The notes under the pieces are model-generated. The model was not told the DNA's origin and ran no database searches. It worked only from the letters and a program-made list of their open reading frames with translations. Shown piece after piece: positions 37,679-46,547 of a stretch of DNA of 64,000 bases. Each line of letters starts with the position of its first letter. Position 1 is the first letter of the stretch. A program made the translations under genes and the position numbers. Origin of the DNA: Niveibacterium sp. SC-1 (lineage in GTDB: Bacteria; Pseudomonadota; Gammaproteobacteria; Burkholderiales; Rhodocyclaceae); assembly GCF_038235435.1 (NCBI RefSeq), contig NZ_CP151275.1, positions 3,844,001 to 3,908,000 on the forward strand, in the 5' to 3' direction.

Positions 37679-39176
37679 TGTTCCGGCCACCATTGCACAC
37701 CTGCCCTATCAACTCGGCAGCCAGGTCCGCCATGTGCATGTCTGCGCGCTCGCCCGCCGCGCGCCGCTGCCGCGAACTCCAGACAAAATAGTCCGTGCGC
37801 GAATCCTCGAAGTCTTCCTTGCGGTAGACCGACGGCATGATGGGCAGATGATCTCCGTACCAACAGAGCCAGGACTCGCGTTCCAGTCCGGACAGGCGCT
37901 CACACAGTTCGCTCTGCATTTTTCCGGCGTTCAGCACATGGCGCAGATACACGCTCAGTTCGCGCTGCGGCTCTGATGGCCGTTTCCGGTACAACGCAGC
38001 TTCTTCATCCGGGGCAATCTGCTCCAGATGCAAGGGCCCGTGGTTCTCCATGCTGATGGTAAACACGAACAGCGGCTCTGTTGCGGCCTCGAGCATCGCG
38101 GCCACGCGCCTGCCCAGCGCCACATCGCCTACATACGCTCCCACCTTGTCCGCCGGATCAAAAGCCTCGATGTCGATGAACTCGTCGAAGCCAAACAGCG
38201 GGAATTGACGGTCTCTGGCGTAGAACGCCGCGGCGTAGGGATGGACGCACACCGTGCGATATCCCGCCCGCCTGAAGGCGTGGGCCACCGTGCCCACCTC
38301 GCGCAGACGGCGATACGGGTTGAACTGATGCACCCCCAACTGCTCGTTGCGCAGCCCGGAGAGGAAGGCGAATTCCGACCGCACCGTGTTCGCCCCCCAG
38401 GCCGGAACGGTCAGCAGGCCATGGATCGCGGATGTCGCCCGAACGCTATCAAACCACTCGTACACCGCCGGCGCCACATCGGCGCAGACCCGGCGGGCAT
38501 CGAAGAAGGACTCGCTCTGAACGACCACCACGTGCGCGGCGGACGATGCGCCTTCAGCCGGCAAGCGCACATCGTCGAATCGAGCAGGCAAAGGGGAAAC
38601 CCGGCGCTCCTCGCGGGCATACAGGAACAGCGCGCCGGCGAGGCCATATGTGCGGACGTCTGATTCCGCGTCGAAACTCGGGCGAAGCCGGCGCGTGGCA
38701 AGTGCTCCACAGAAGAACGCGGCCACAGCCAACCCCGCTGACGCCGTCAAACTCCCCCACCAGACATCGGACGCCAGAGCCGGCTCGATCAACACTCCGG
38801 TCACGATAAAGACGGTCGCCGCCAGTACCCCCATCAAGGCATTCAGGTAGCCGAAGAAGGGCAGGTACAGGCGCGGGTGGCGCAGCATGTCGCTGAAGTA
38901 TTCGAAGTCCTGAAACAGGAAGGGTTCGCGCAGGGCGTCGCGCTTCACGGCATTCACCGCGAGGATCAGGAAATGCCAGGCCAGCGGCTGGCATGCCGCG
39001 AACCAGGGCCGCCGGAAAGCCAGCAAGCCCGCCGCAAACAACAGCCACACCCCGCCCAGATGCAGCACCCAGCATCCTGCAGGCCGGCGCCACACGGGGC
39101 GCGGCCGCATGAATGCAGCCTCCGCCGCAATGCTTAACCCAGCGGCGAACAGCATGGGCGGCAGAACCCAGCTCAT
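37671..39176 (-). CDS. LtaS-like membrane phosphotransferase (sulfatase superfamily), WcbQ-like
   Basis: 501 residues from the ATG at 39176, 4 bases after the SDR stop. Four to five membrane helices (to about residue 165) precede an extracytoplasmic alkaline-phosphatase-fold domain. Metal and active-site elements are present: VVVVQSESFFD, the nucleophile Thr264 in ANTVRSEF, SMENHGPLH and WYGDHLP. Thr as nucleophile, rather than formylglycine Cys/Ser, marks the lipoteichoic-acid-synthase and phosphoethanolamine-transferase branch. It should move a phospho-alcohol head group from a phospholipid to an acceptor at the periplasmic face. The acceptor may be the locus lipid or the glycan. Confidence 0.87.
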   Translation of the reverse strand: MSWVLPPMLFAAGLSIAAEAAFMRPRPVWRRPAGCWVLHLGGVWLLFAAGLLAFRRPWFAACQPLAWHFLILAVNAVKRDALREPFLFQDFEYFSDMLRHPRLYLPFFGYLNALMGVLAATVFIVTGVLIEPALASDVWWGSLTASAGLAVAAFFCGALATRRLRPSFDAESDVRTYGLAGALFLYAREERRVSPLPARFDDVRLPAEGASSAAHVVVVQSESFFDARRVCADVAPAVYEWFDSVRATSAIHGLLTVPAWGANTVRSEFAFLSGLRNEQLGVHQFNPYRRLREVGTVAHAFRRAGYRTVCVHPYAAAFYARDRQFPLFGFDEFIDIEAFDPADKVGAYVGDVALGRRVAAMLEAATEPLFVFTISMENHGPLHLEQIAPDEEAALYRKRPSEPQRELSVYLRHVLNAGKMQSELCERLSGLERESWLCWYGDHLPIMPSVYRKEDFEDSRTDYFVWSSRQRRAAGERADMHMADLAAELIGQVCNGGRNNG

Positions 39177-39180
39177 GCTT

Positions 39181-39963
39181 TCAAACACGGAAATCGAGCC
39201 AACGCAGAATGCGGCAAGACAAGGCGGGCGGCAGCACCGCCAGCCACCAGCAGCCCCACGCCAACAGCCGCGGGAAAACGATGCGCGCGCGGTTGCGAGC
39301 CAGACCGCGCGCAATAACGCGAGCAGCGCGCTCCGGCTGCCACAGGAAGGGCTTGGGGCCGGGCATGTCATCGCACATGGGCGAAGCGACATAGCCCGGC
39401 ATGATCACGCTCACGCCAATACCCTCGGGCCCCAGCCAGCCGCGCAAGGCCTCGCCATAGGCCTTCACCGCCGCTTTGCTGGCCGAATAGGCAGGCGTGA
39501 GCGGCAACCCGAAGTACCCGGCCAACGAACTCAGCAGCGCGATCTGTCCTTGGCCGCGCACGCGCATCGTGGGCAATACGCCGTGCACCAAGGCCATTAC
39601 CGATCGCAGATTGACGTCCAGCAGAGCCTCGACCTCATCCCAGGGCTCAGCCTCGCCCTCCGGACCCACATGCGTGTTGCGGCCGGCATTGGCGATCAGC
39701 AGATCCGGCGGGCACTCCTTGCCCGGCCCGGCCATCCACTGGTGAATCGCGTCGATATCGCGGAGGTCGACGCGCCAGAGCCGGACTTCCGCCCCCTTTG
39801 CCCGGCAACTGGCGGCCAGCATCTCAAGTTGCTCGGCTTTTCGGCCTTGCAAGATCAGCACACGTCCGGGCCTGGCGTATTCGCGCGCCAAAGCTGAACC
39901 AATTGCCCCGCTCGCACCCGTAATCAGCACGACGCGGGGCGATTGAAAGGTCCTAAATAGCAT
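39181..39963 (-). CDS. Short-chain dehydrogenase/reductase, WcbP-like
   Basis: 260 residues. Classical SDR: VVLITGASGAIGSALA cofactor motif (about 12-27), NAG in LIANAGRN, catalytic Ser in LLSSLAGYFG and YSASK (Tyr-Lys). The last 35 residues are hydrophobic (LLAWGCWWLAVLPPAL), suggesting membrane attachment, which is common in reductases acting on long-chain lipids such as 3-ketosphinganine. It lies between kpsS and the phosphotransferase gene. A TTG one codon earlier is possible; ATG 39963 is preferred. Confidence 0.9.
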   Translation of the reverse strand: MLFRTFQSPRVVLITGASGAIGSALAREYARPGRVLILQGRKAEQLEMLAASCRAKGAEVRLWRVDLRDIDAIHQWMAGPGKECPPDLLIANAGRNTHVGPEGEAEPWDEVEALLDVNLRSVMALVHGVLPTMRVRGQGQIALLSSLAGYFGLPLTPAYSASKAAVKAYGEALRGWLGPEGIGVSVIMPGYVASPMCDDMPGPKPFLWQPERAARVIARGLARNRARIVFPRLLAWGCWWLAVLPPALSCRILRWLDFRV

Positions 39964-40040
39964 CAAGCAAAGCCTCTGGACGCCAGCACAAGATGAGTCT
40001 CGCTGCTCCAGCGAGCGGACCGGCAGGCCGTAGTGAGAGA

Positions 40041-41363
40041 TCAGGCGACCGCACGTCGTCGGTCTTTCCCGGCCAGTTCGATCCGTGACGCATGGGCGAT
40101 CTCTTCGAACGGAGAACGGCTTGCGAGCAGGCGAGGCAGTGCGTTCTTCAGCGCGAGCTCAATGCCGCCCGAGGAAAAGAAACCGCCATTGACCTGCGTA
40201 AGGTGGATAAGCGTGTTCCGAAAGACCCGGAACAGCCCCGCATCGGGGGCCTCACCCTCTCGCCAGAACGCATCCAGTGACCCCTGGAAAGTCAATCCGG
40301 GCAAGTCGTAGATCGCTTCAGCTAAACAGATCGTGGGACAACCGTGCCCCATTGCGACGGAGCCAACGGTGCTATTCACCGTCACCGTCCCACGGGCGTT
40401 CTCGGCCAAGGCCCGCAGATCGCCCGTCTCCATGTAGTGCACGCGGCCATCCAGACCGAATTGCCGGCTGAGGCGTGCAATCTGGCGGGCATGCGGATCG
40501 AGCCCGTAGTCGAGCGGGTGGTTCTTGATCACCAAGCGCGCGTCGCCCGGAGCATGACGCGCGAAGGACGCCATGACCTCCTCCATCACGTGGTCCATGT
40601 CGCAGAAGACAGAGTGATCCAGGATCTGCGCGTCACCATTCATCTGCAGAGGCAACAGGTAATAGGGCACACGCTCGCGCAGCAGGGTGTCGGTCACCCG
40701 GTTGTCACGCCTCTCATGGAATCGCAAAGTCGGCAGCCGACGCATGTAGCCGGCGTACTGCAAAGCGGCATTCACGGGCTGGTGGTTGCGGTAGTGCGGG
40801 AACAACACGGGGTTCAGCGCGCCGGCTGCGTGGTAGGCCACGTCATGCATGGCCCGCACACGGAAGGGCAGCACGAAGGGCTCGCCGCGCCGGGTGTTCG
40901 GCAGATGTTGCCCGACCTCCCTGTACCAATCGGGGTCGCGCGGCAGCAAGGAATGCGCGTTAACGCCCTCGCGCTCCAGCGTCACCCAGAAGGGTCGGAA
41001 ATACCCTTCCTCGAACACGTGCGTACGCACGCCTCGGCTTCGCGCCAGCGCAATTGCCGGGCGATGCACCGCGCGGCAATCGCCGAACACCACGAGATCG
41101 GTCACGCCCTGCTTGGCATACAGCGTGTCAAGAAAGTCCGGCAAGGCCTCCAGGGGATCGCGGAAGTTCGCCGCCGGGCGCGGTGCCCAATACACCACGT
41201 CGCCCGCATTGAAGTTCACCTTGCGGACCTCATGCCCTTCGGCGACGAGCCGATCGGCCAAGCGACCGAGAAAGGGCGAGCACGGACCTTGCAGGAACAG
41301 GAACACCCGCTTGCTACGGTCGGCGCTCTCTCGCCAGATCTCAGCGTTGAGAAACCTGTCCAT
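40041..41363 (-). CDS. kpsS: Capsule polysaccharide lipid-anchor Kdo transferase KpsS/LipB family
   Basis: 440 residues from ATG 41363, two bases after the kpsC stop. KpsS adds the first Kdo to the lipid that carries group 2 capsules. Recognisable are KRVFLFLQGPCSPFLGRLADRL, FEEGYFRPFWVTLE, YYLLPLQMNGDAQI, VIKNHPLDYG and TVNSTVGSVAMGHGCPT, all shared with KpsS/LipB proteins. In E. coli the acceptor is lyso-phosphatidylglycerol. Here the adjoining lipid-type genes raise the chance of a different acceptor. Confidence 0.93.
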   Translation of the reverse strand: MDRFLNAEIWRESADRSKRVFLFLQGPCSPFLGRLADRLVAEGHEVRKVNFNAGDVVYWAPRPAANFRDPLEALPDFLDTLYAKQGVTDLVVFGDCRAVHRPAIALARSRGVRTHVFEEGYFRPFWVTLEREGVNAHSLLPRDPDWYREVGQHLPNTRRGEPFVLPFRVRAMHDVAYHAAGALNPVLFPHYRNHQPVNAALQYAGYMRRLPTLRFHERRDNRVTDTLLRERVPYYLLPLQMNGDAQILDHSVFCDMDHVMEEVMASFARHAPGDARLVIKNHPLDYGLDPHARQIARLSRQFGLDGRVHYMETGDLRALAENARGTVTVNSTVGSVAMGHGCPTICLAEAIYDLPGLTFQGSLDAFWREGEAPDAGLFRVFRNTLIHLTQVNGGFFSSGGIELALKNALPRLLASRSPFEEIAHASRIELAGKDRRRAVA

Positions 41364-41365
41364 GA

Positions 41366-43447
41366 TTACAGGGTTCTCCAGCTGTCCAGCAGCAAGCGCA
41401 GCCGACGCCCGACGCGGGCAGCCCAGCCCACGCTCAGGAGCCCCAGTTCGCCGCCACGCCCTAGATCTTCTCGCTGAGCCACAAGCCGGTGGATCGTGCC
41501 GCGACACGACGCGTAGCCCCGGAATCGGGCGTCCCAATAGATTGGATAGCGGAGCAAGACCCCGGCCACGAGTTCGTCGAGCGACAGGCGCCGCACGCCG
41601 CGACGTGCTGACGCCTGGCGATGTGGTCCGCGGTCTTCGGTTAGCCCCCAGCCGGCGTAGAACGGCATGCCATACGTCACCACTCGCCGTTCGCGCAGCA
41701 GGGCATCGAAGCCCGCCAGCGAGGTCAGCGTATGCAGCTCGTCGCATGCCTCGATGCAACTCACCACCGAAAGCTCTTTCTCTACGAAGTCCGCGCAGCG
41801 AGCCAGCAAGGCCTCGTCAACAGCGCCCTTGCGACGCCCCGACAGGACCTCGGGATGCGGCTTGTAGACGATGAACGCGTCCGGACATGCCTCGCGGACC
41901 GTTGCCAGAAGTTCCGCGTTGCTGCTGATGCCCGCGCATCCCAGGCGGATCGAGGCATCGTTCTCCACTTGGCCCGGCACCAGCACCACGCGGCGGCCTC
42001 GAACCGGCCACTGTGCTGTCTGCCGCCTGGCTACGTTGTATTTGCTCAGGCCGTGTTCGACGATCAGCTTGCGTACAGAGCGAGCCTCTTCAAGCTCGGC
42101 TTCATCAAAACTCACGTCCCTCAGCACCGACTCCAGCGCCGACTGCCTGCCGGGATCGAAGTACAAACCCTGCTCATCCAGCACGGCCGACAAGGGCGGC
42201 ACGACGTTAGACCCCAAGCCTACGGAGCGCAGGAAACCGTCCTCTGCCCGCAGGAGACGACAGCCGGTTCGCGCGGCCAATTCCCGCAAGGCATCCGGAA
42301 CCTCGGCCCCCCAAACGCAGAGCCTGTCCGCAGCGGTCGGCTGGAGGCGTTCAGCGGCCGCCGCATTTGCGACCAGATGCGCGCGCCCTTCGTGCAAGGA
42401 CAACATCTCGCGCACGTAGGAGAACTTCCAGCGCTGCATGCCTACCCAGATTGAGCGCCCCTGATTGCGCGCCTGCAGCTCGCACTGGCGTACCAACCAA
42501 CGGATGACATCGAAGATGGTGCCGCGCCCGCCCGTATCGGGGTCCACGTAACGCGAATAGTGGAAGTAGGCGGCCGCGAAGATTTCATCGACGGAACGTC
42601 GGCGCGTGCGCCTTGCGCAAACCTGCCTGTCGTCCGTAGCGCCCCAGCCGCCGTACCAGGGCATGCCGAAGCAAGTCACCGGCTTGCCTGCAAGCAAAGC
42701 CTCGAAGCCCATGGTGGAAGTCACCGCGTACACGCGGTCCATGTGCGCGATCAGGCTCAACGGGTTCGTAAAGCCGCGCAACACGACCACACGCTCATCA
42801 TCGCGTACGCCAGTCAGATAGCCTGCCTTGCGCCCGGACGTCACCTCGGGGTGGGTCTTCACATAGACCGTTGCGCCCGGGTTCTCGTCCAGTGCCGCCT
42901 GTAGCATCTGGGCAAAGCTCTCCGGACCGGCGCCGCCGCAGGACACCGCCAGGTCGCCGGCGGTCTGGTCAATCACCAGGACACGCTGCACGTCACCTTC
43001 GCGCAGCGAGGCAGGATCGAACGCAGGTGCGTGGTTGTACTTGCTGAGTTGGTGCGACAGGATCAGCGCCTTGGCGCGCGCGACATCCTCGTGCAGGCCC
43101 GCGAGCACATCGGCATCCGAATTGAGCAGCGATTCCAGCGCGCTCGGCGCCGTGCTGTCGTAGTAGATGCCTTCCTCGTCGACGGTAACGGCCAAGGGCG
43201 GAAACAGATCGCCCGTCCCGTAGGAACGCAAGAATCCGTCTTCAGCGCGCAACACCCGCAGCCCACGCCGCGCGGCAAAAGCCTCTGCGCGCCGGGCGCT
43301 CGGCTTGCGACCCCAGGCCAGGACACCCGTCAGGTCCGCGCGCCGACGTGCGGCACGACCACGGACGACCTCGGCACCATCAAATAGCGAATCCAGCGAA
43401 GTGGTTCCCTGGAGGAACCACCCATACGCCAACAAACGTTGTTCCAC
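41366..43447 (-). CDS. kpsC: Capsule Kdo-linker transferase KpsC/LipA family, duplicated domain
   Basis: 693 residues, GTG start with GGAGAG upstream. KpsC extends the poly-Kdo linker between lipid and capsule with two glycosyltransferase domains of opposite linkage. The duplication is plain here: LRAEDGFLRSYGTG (66-79) and LRAEDGFLRSVGLG (about 398), KYNHAPAF and KYNVARR, MPWYGGWGATDDR and MPFYAGWGLTEDR. First gene of a leftward operon kpsC-kpsS-SDR-phosphotransferase-GNAT with 2-78 base gaps. CMP-Kdo synthesis genes (kpsU, kpsF) are not in the window. Confidence 0.95.
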   Translation of the reverse strand: MEQRLLAYGWFLQGTTSLDSLFDGAEVVRGRAARRRADLTGVLAWGRKPSARRAEAFAARRGLRVLRAEDGFLRSYGTGDLFPPLAVTVDEEGIYYDSTAPSALESLLNSDADVLAGLHEDVARAKALILSHQLSKYNHAPAFDPASLREGDVQRVLVIDQTAGDLAVSCGGAGPESFAQMLQAALDENPGATVYVKTHPEVTSGRKAGYLTGVRDDERVVVLRGFTNPLSLIAHMDRVYAVTSTMGFEALLAGKPVTCFGMPWYGGWGATDDRQVCARRTRRRSVDEIFAAAYFHYSRYVDPDTGGRGTIFDVIRWLVRQCELQARNQGRSIWVGMQRWKFSYVREMLSLHEGRAHLVANAAAAERLQPTAADRLCVWGAEVPDALRELAARTGCRLLRAEDGFLRSVGLGSNVVPPLSAVLDEQGLYFDPGRQSALESVLRDVSFDEAELEEARSVRKLIVEHGLSKYNVARRQTAQWPVRGRRVVLVPGQVENDASIRLGCAGISSNAELLATVREACPDAFIVYKPHPEVLSGRRKGAVDEALLARCADFVEKELSVVSCIEACDELHTLTSLAGFDALLRERRVVTYGMPFYAGWGLTEDRGPHRQASARRGVRRLSLDELVAGVLLRYPIYWDARFRGYASCRGTIHRLVAQREDLGRGGELGLLSVGWAARVGRRLRLLLDSWRTL

Positions 43448-43669
43448 GGACTCTCCGGCCGTTTAGCCCAGAAGTGTTCTTGCGCGCATGACATACCGCC
43501 GTAACGAACAGCGTGTACGCGCAACCAAAGTCAGCGATCTTAACTTGCCAGAAACGATAGAATCGTCAAATTAGTTCACACCGCCGTTCGCAACGCAGAA
43601 ATTCGACTGCTCCGTTTCCAGCACCCCGCTCCCGACACCCGAGTCGGAAACTCCAAAAGAAACCCGACA
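43448..43669. promoter_or_regulatory. Divergent promoter region kpsC / phyH-like gene
   Basis: 222 bases between two divergent starts, richer in A+T than its surroundings (for example about 43540-43575). It must contain promoters for both the kpsC operon and the dioxygenase-glycosyltransferase pair. No clear -35/-10 pair could be fixed. Confidence 0.5.
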
Positions 43670-44698
43670 ATGAACCTCTCGAACTGGCTGCGCATACCCG
43701 TGGGCGCCATTCAGCTAGCCACGCACGCCAAAGCGTTCGCCGGAAATCCGGTGATCGGCAGCCGCCGGCTCAACGAGCTGGGTCTGCACACCACCCGGCG
43801 GCGCTTTGCAGCCCGCATGGCCGCCTATCGACGGCGCCAGCTTGCGAGGCATATCGCGCCGGCAGAGCTCGCGCACTTCGATTCCATGGGGTTCTTCATC
43901 CGCCACGAGGCGTTGCCGGAGGCGCACTTTCAGGCCTTGCGTGCCGAAGTGATGGCCCTACGCACGCAGGGCTGGGAAATGCGCCAGGGAAAAGCAGTGA
44001 CCCGTCGCGTGAGCCTGGATTCGCACGTGCTGCGGGGGAATCGGGCTTGCGGGCAACTTGTGCGGGACGCCGGCCTGCGCGCGCTGATTGCCTATGCCGC
44101 CTCAAGCCGGGGAGACATCACCTGCCAGATCCAGTCGGTCATCGTCGACAACTCCTGCTCGGTGCTCGACCCACAAACCCAGCTGCACTCGGACACCTTC
44201 CATGCCACGGCCAAGGCATGGCTATTCCTGCATGACGTCGACACGGACGATGGGCCGTTCTCCTACGTACCCGGCTCGCACAAGCTGACTCCGGCGCGTC
44301 TGAACTGGGAATACCAACAGAGCCTCACTGCCCGTGAATCCCCGGAGCAAATGCATCGCGAAGGCTCTTTTCGTATCAATGAGGGCGAGTTGGCGCAGCT
44401 CGACCTACCGTCTCCAGTACGCTTCACCGTCCCTGCCAACACCCTCGTTGTGGCTGACACATCCGGCTTCCATGCGCGCACTGAAAGCCGCCGCCCCAGC
44501 CATCGGGTCGAAATCTATGGCAGCCTGCGCCGCAATCCCTTCGTGCCCTGGTGCGGTCTGCACGCCTTCTCCCTACCATTCGTGTCGGGTCACCACACAG
44601 CGCTGGACATCAAGCTCAGGCAAGCTTCTCGTTCTGGCGCCAACGGCGACTGGCAGGCCTTCGACGACCTCAACGCCTACGATCTGGCACGCATCTGA
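43670..44698 (+). CDS. Phytanoyl-CoA dioxygenase (PhyH)-family Fe(II)/2-oxoglutarate enzyme
   Basis: 342 residues. The facial triad HxD...H is present as His173-Ser-Asp175 in LHSDTFHATAKAWLFLHDV and His268 in DTSGFHAR. PYVPGSHKLT-type (YVPGSHKLT) residues complete the jelly-roll. About 60 positively charged N-terminal residues precede the domain. PhyH-family proteins hydroxylate lipids, sugars or peptides. In a capsule locus with lipid genes, either a fatty chain or a sugar is a possible substrate. It is divergent from kpsC and 22 bases before a glycosyltransferase gene. Confidence 0.85.
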   Translation: MNLSNWLRIPVGAIQLATHAKAFAGNPVIGSRRLNELGLHTTRRRFAARMAAYRRRQLARHIAPAELAHFDSMGFFIRHEALPEAHFQALRAEVMALRTQGWEMRQGKAVTRRVSLDSHVLRGNRACGQLVRDAGLRALIAYAASSRGDITCQIQSVIVDNSCSVLDPQTQLHSDTFHATAKAWLFLHDVDTDDGPFSYVPGSHKLTPARLNWEYQQSLTARESPEQMHREGSFRINEGELAQLDLPSPVRFTVPANTLVVADTSGFHARTESRRPSHRVEIYGSLRRNPFVPWCGLHAFSLPFVSGHHTALDIKLRQASRSGANGDWQAFDDLNAYDLARI

Positions 44699-44720
44699 TA
44701 CGCCAGCGACACTCCAGCTC

Positions 44721-45683
44721 ATGCGCCTACTCGACTTCCTGCCTCGTCGTTTTGACCCCGAGCGTGAACCGCCGGCCGCGCCTGCGCAGCCGGGCACGCA
44801 GTGGCTGATCCTGCAGCAAGGCGCAAATCCCTCTTCGGACTACTACATCCGCCCCGAGGTCGAGGCCGGCGGCCTGCCTGTACGTTGGCGTCATGTCGAG
44901 TTCGATACGCCGCAAGAAGGAGACCTCGCGCCCGGCACGGTCGTCGTCATCGTTCGCTACCTCACGCCGCGGTGGGCAGAGGCGCTACGTGTGCGCCACA
45001 GACAACTGGCCCGTGTCATCTACTTCATGGATGACGACCTCCTGACGCCGGCCCACTGGCGCGGCCTGCCGGTCAAATACCGGGCGAAGCTCACTGCGCT
45101 GTGCCGCCGCATGTACCCCAGCATCCAGGCGCTCGCTCACGAGTACTGGACCTCCACGCCAACACTGGCCACGCGCTACCCGGCGCAAGGCATGCGGGTG
45201 ATCGCGCCACGGCCCCTGCCCGAAGACATCGGACGCAGCCTCGCGACACCGCGGGCAGAAGGGCGCGTGCAAATCTTCTATCACGGCAGCGGCGTGCATC
45301 AGGCCGAAATCCAGTGGCTGCATCCGGTCATGGCCGAGGTGCTGGCGCGCTGCCCGCGGGCCCACTTCGAAATCATCGGCGACCGGGCCACGCATCGGCT
45401 CTACCGCGGGCTGCCCCGCGCCCGGGTGCTGTACCCGATGAACTGGCCCAACTACCTCGCCCACTGTCGCAGCTTGGACGGGCACATCGGGCTCGCCCCC
45501 TTGTTGCCAAGCGCCTTCAACGACGCACGCTCGCACGCCAAGGCATTCGACATCGCCCGTTGTGCGGCCAGCGGCCTCTATGCAGCATCGCCCGCCTACA
45601 CGGGCCACGTACCCACGAACGCCAGCCTGCTCATGGACCCCGCGGCCTGGGTGGAAGCAATAGTGGAAAAGGCGACCGCTTGA
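44721..45683 (+). CDS. Glycosyltransferase (GT-B type) of the capsule locus
   Basis: 320 residues. A GT4/GT1-like C-terminal half is recognisable: VQIFYHGSGVHQAEIQWLHPVMAEVL, then AHFEIIGDRATHRLYRGLPRARVLYPM and the DGHIGLAPLLPSAFNDARSHAKAFDIA donor-binding region. The N-terminal half is less conserved (IYFMDDDLL). Start chosen at 44721 (MRLLDFLPRR), 22 bases after the dioxygenase stop; the longer open frame overlaps that gene. Donor and acceptor sugars unknown. Confidence 0.8.
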   Translation: MRLLDFLPRRFDPEREPPAAPAQPGTQWLILQQGANPSSDYYIRPEVEAGGLPVRWRHVEFDTPQEGDLAPGTVVVIVRYLTPRWAEALRVRHRQLARVIYFMDDDLLTPAHWRGLPVKYRAKLTALCRRMYPSIQALAHEYWTSTPTLATRYPAQGMRVIAPRPLPEDIGRSLATPRAEGRVQIFYHGSGVHQAEIQWLHPVMAEVLARCPRAHFEIIGDRATHRLYRGLPRARVLYPMNWPNYLAHCRSLDGHIGLAPLLPSAFNDARSHAKAFDIARCAASGLYAASPAYTGHVPTNASLLMDPAAWVEAIVEKATA

Positions 45684-45719
45684 GCCCTGTCGCCGCTGAT
45701 GTTCAGGCCGCGAGCCGCG

Positions 45720-46511
45720 TCAGCCCAGGCGCACGCACTTCCCCGCCTCGATCACCGACTTGACCCTATCTGCGATCACGGCATGGCCCGCAGCATTCGG
45801 ATGGACCCCATCGCCGGAATCGTAGAGCGGCGACAGCTTGCCGTCCGCCCCCGCCAAGGCCTCGCGCACCGGGACGAAACAATCGCCAGCCATCGCCGCC
45901 AGTTGCGCGTCAAGCTCCGGCATGCGTGCGAGCAAGGCAGTCGATAGATCGCGAGGCTGCGCGGAGAGCAGCATCACCGCCACGCCGGAATCCAGGGCAG
46001 CCGCGCGGATCGTCCGCAGGTTGCCCACGGTCTCGCTGACCGAGTAACCCAGCGCCGTATCGTTGGTAGGGAAAGACACCAGCACCAGCCTGGCTCCGGT
46101 CGCCAGCGCAGCCGTGACATTAGAGGATGGATCTGTTGCCGGTCGCCCATTGGCAACCGGACTGCCCGTCGGCAGCGCCTGGTAAGTCACCGTGCCGCCT
46201 ACAGCCAGATTGCGCACCGTCACGCCCTGCGCCGCGTACGCCGACCGCAATTGGGCCGCCCAACCCTGGCCATCCGGTGCGCCGGCACCGGCCGCACTCG
46301 AAGAGCCAATCACAGCCCACGTCCCAGGCGCCACGGCCGGCACCGACGCTACGGGCGCAGAAGCGTCCGGCGCCCCTGCAATCGGTGCGGACGTCCCGGG
46401 CATGGGCTGCCCGCTCCCGTCACTTCCGCCACCGCATCCCCACAACAGACTTAGCGCTGCGCACAAGGCCGCCAACAGGCGTGACCGCCCAACCACCATC
46501 TTCTTTTTCAA
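45720..46511 (-). CDS. SGNH/GDSL-hydrolase lipoprotein
   Basis: 263 residues with a lipoprotein signal peptide (LLWGC, lipid-attachment Cys26), then a Gly/Ser/Pro/Ala linker to about 60. The SGNH blocks are AVIGSSSAAG (nucleophile Ser), NLAVGG, FPTND and GVHPNAAGH with the catalytic Asp-His. Such exported esterases can remove or add O-acetyl groups on polysaccharides. It is the last gene of the long leftward capsule operon, 36 bases from an AlgX-like gene that probably acts on the same glycan. Confidence 0.88.
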   Translation of the reverse strand: MKKKMVVGRSRLLAALCAALSLLWGCGGGSDGSGQPMPGTSAPIAGAPDASAPVASVPAVAPGTWAVIGSSSAAGAGAPDGQGWAAQLRSAYAAQGVTVRNLAVGGTVTYQALPTGSPVANGRPATDPSSNVTAALATGARLVLVSFPTNDTALGYSVSETVGNLRTIRAAALDSGVAVMLLSAQPRDLSTALLARMPELDAQLAAMAGDCFVPVREALAGADGKLSPLYDSGDGVHPNAAGHAVIADRVKSVIEAGKCVRLG

Positions 46512-46547
46512 ATCATCCTTCCCTGCAGCCGCGTCTGGCTGAATCCG

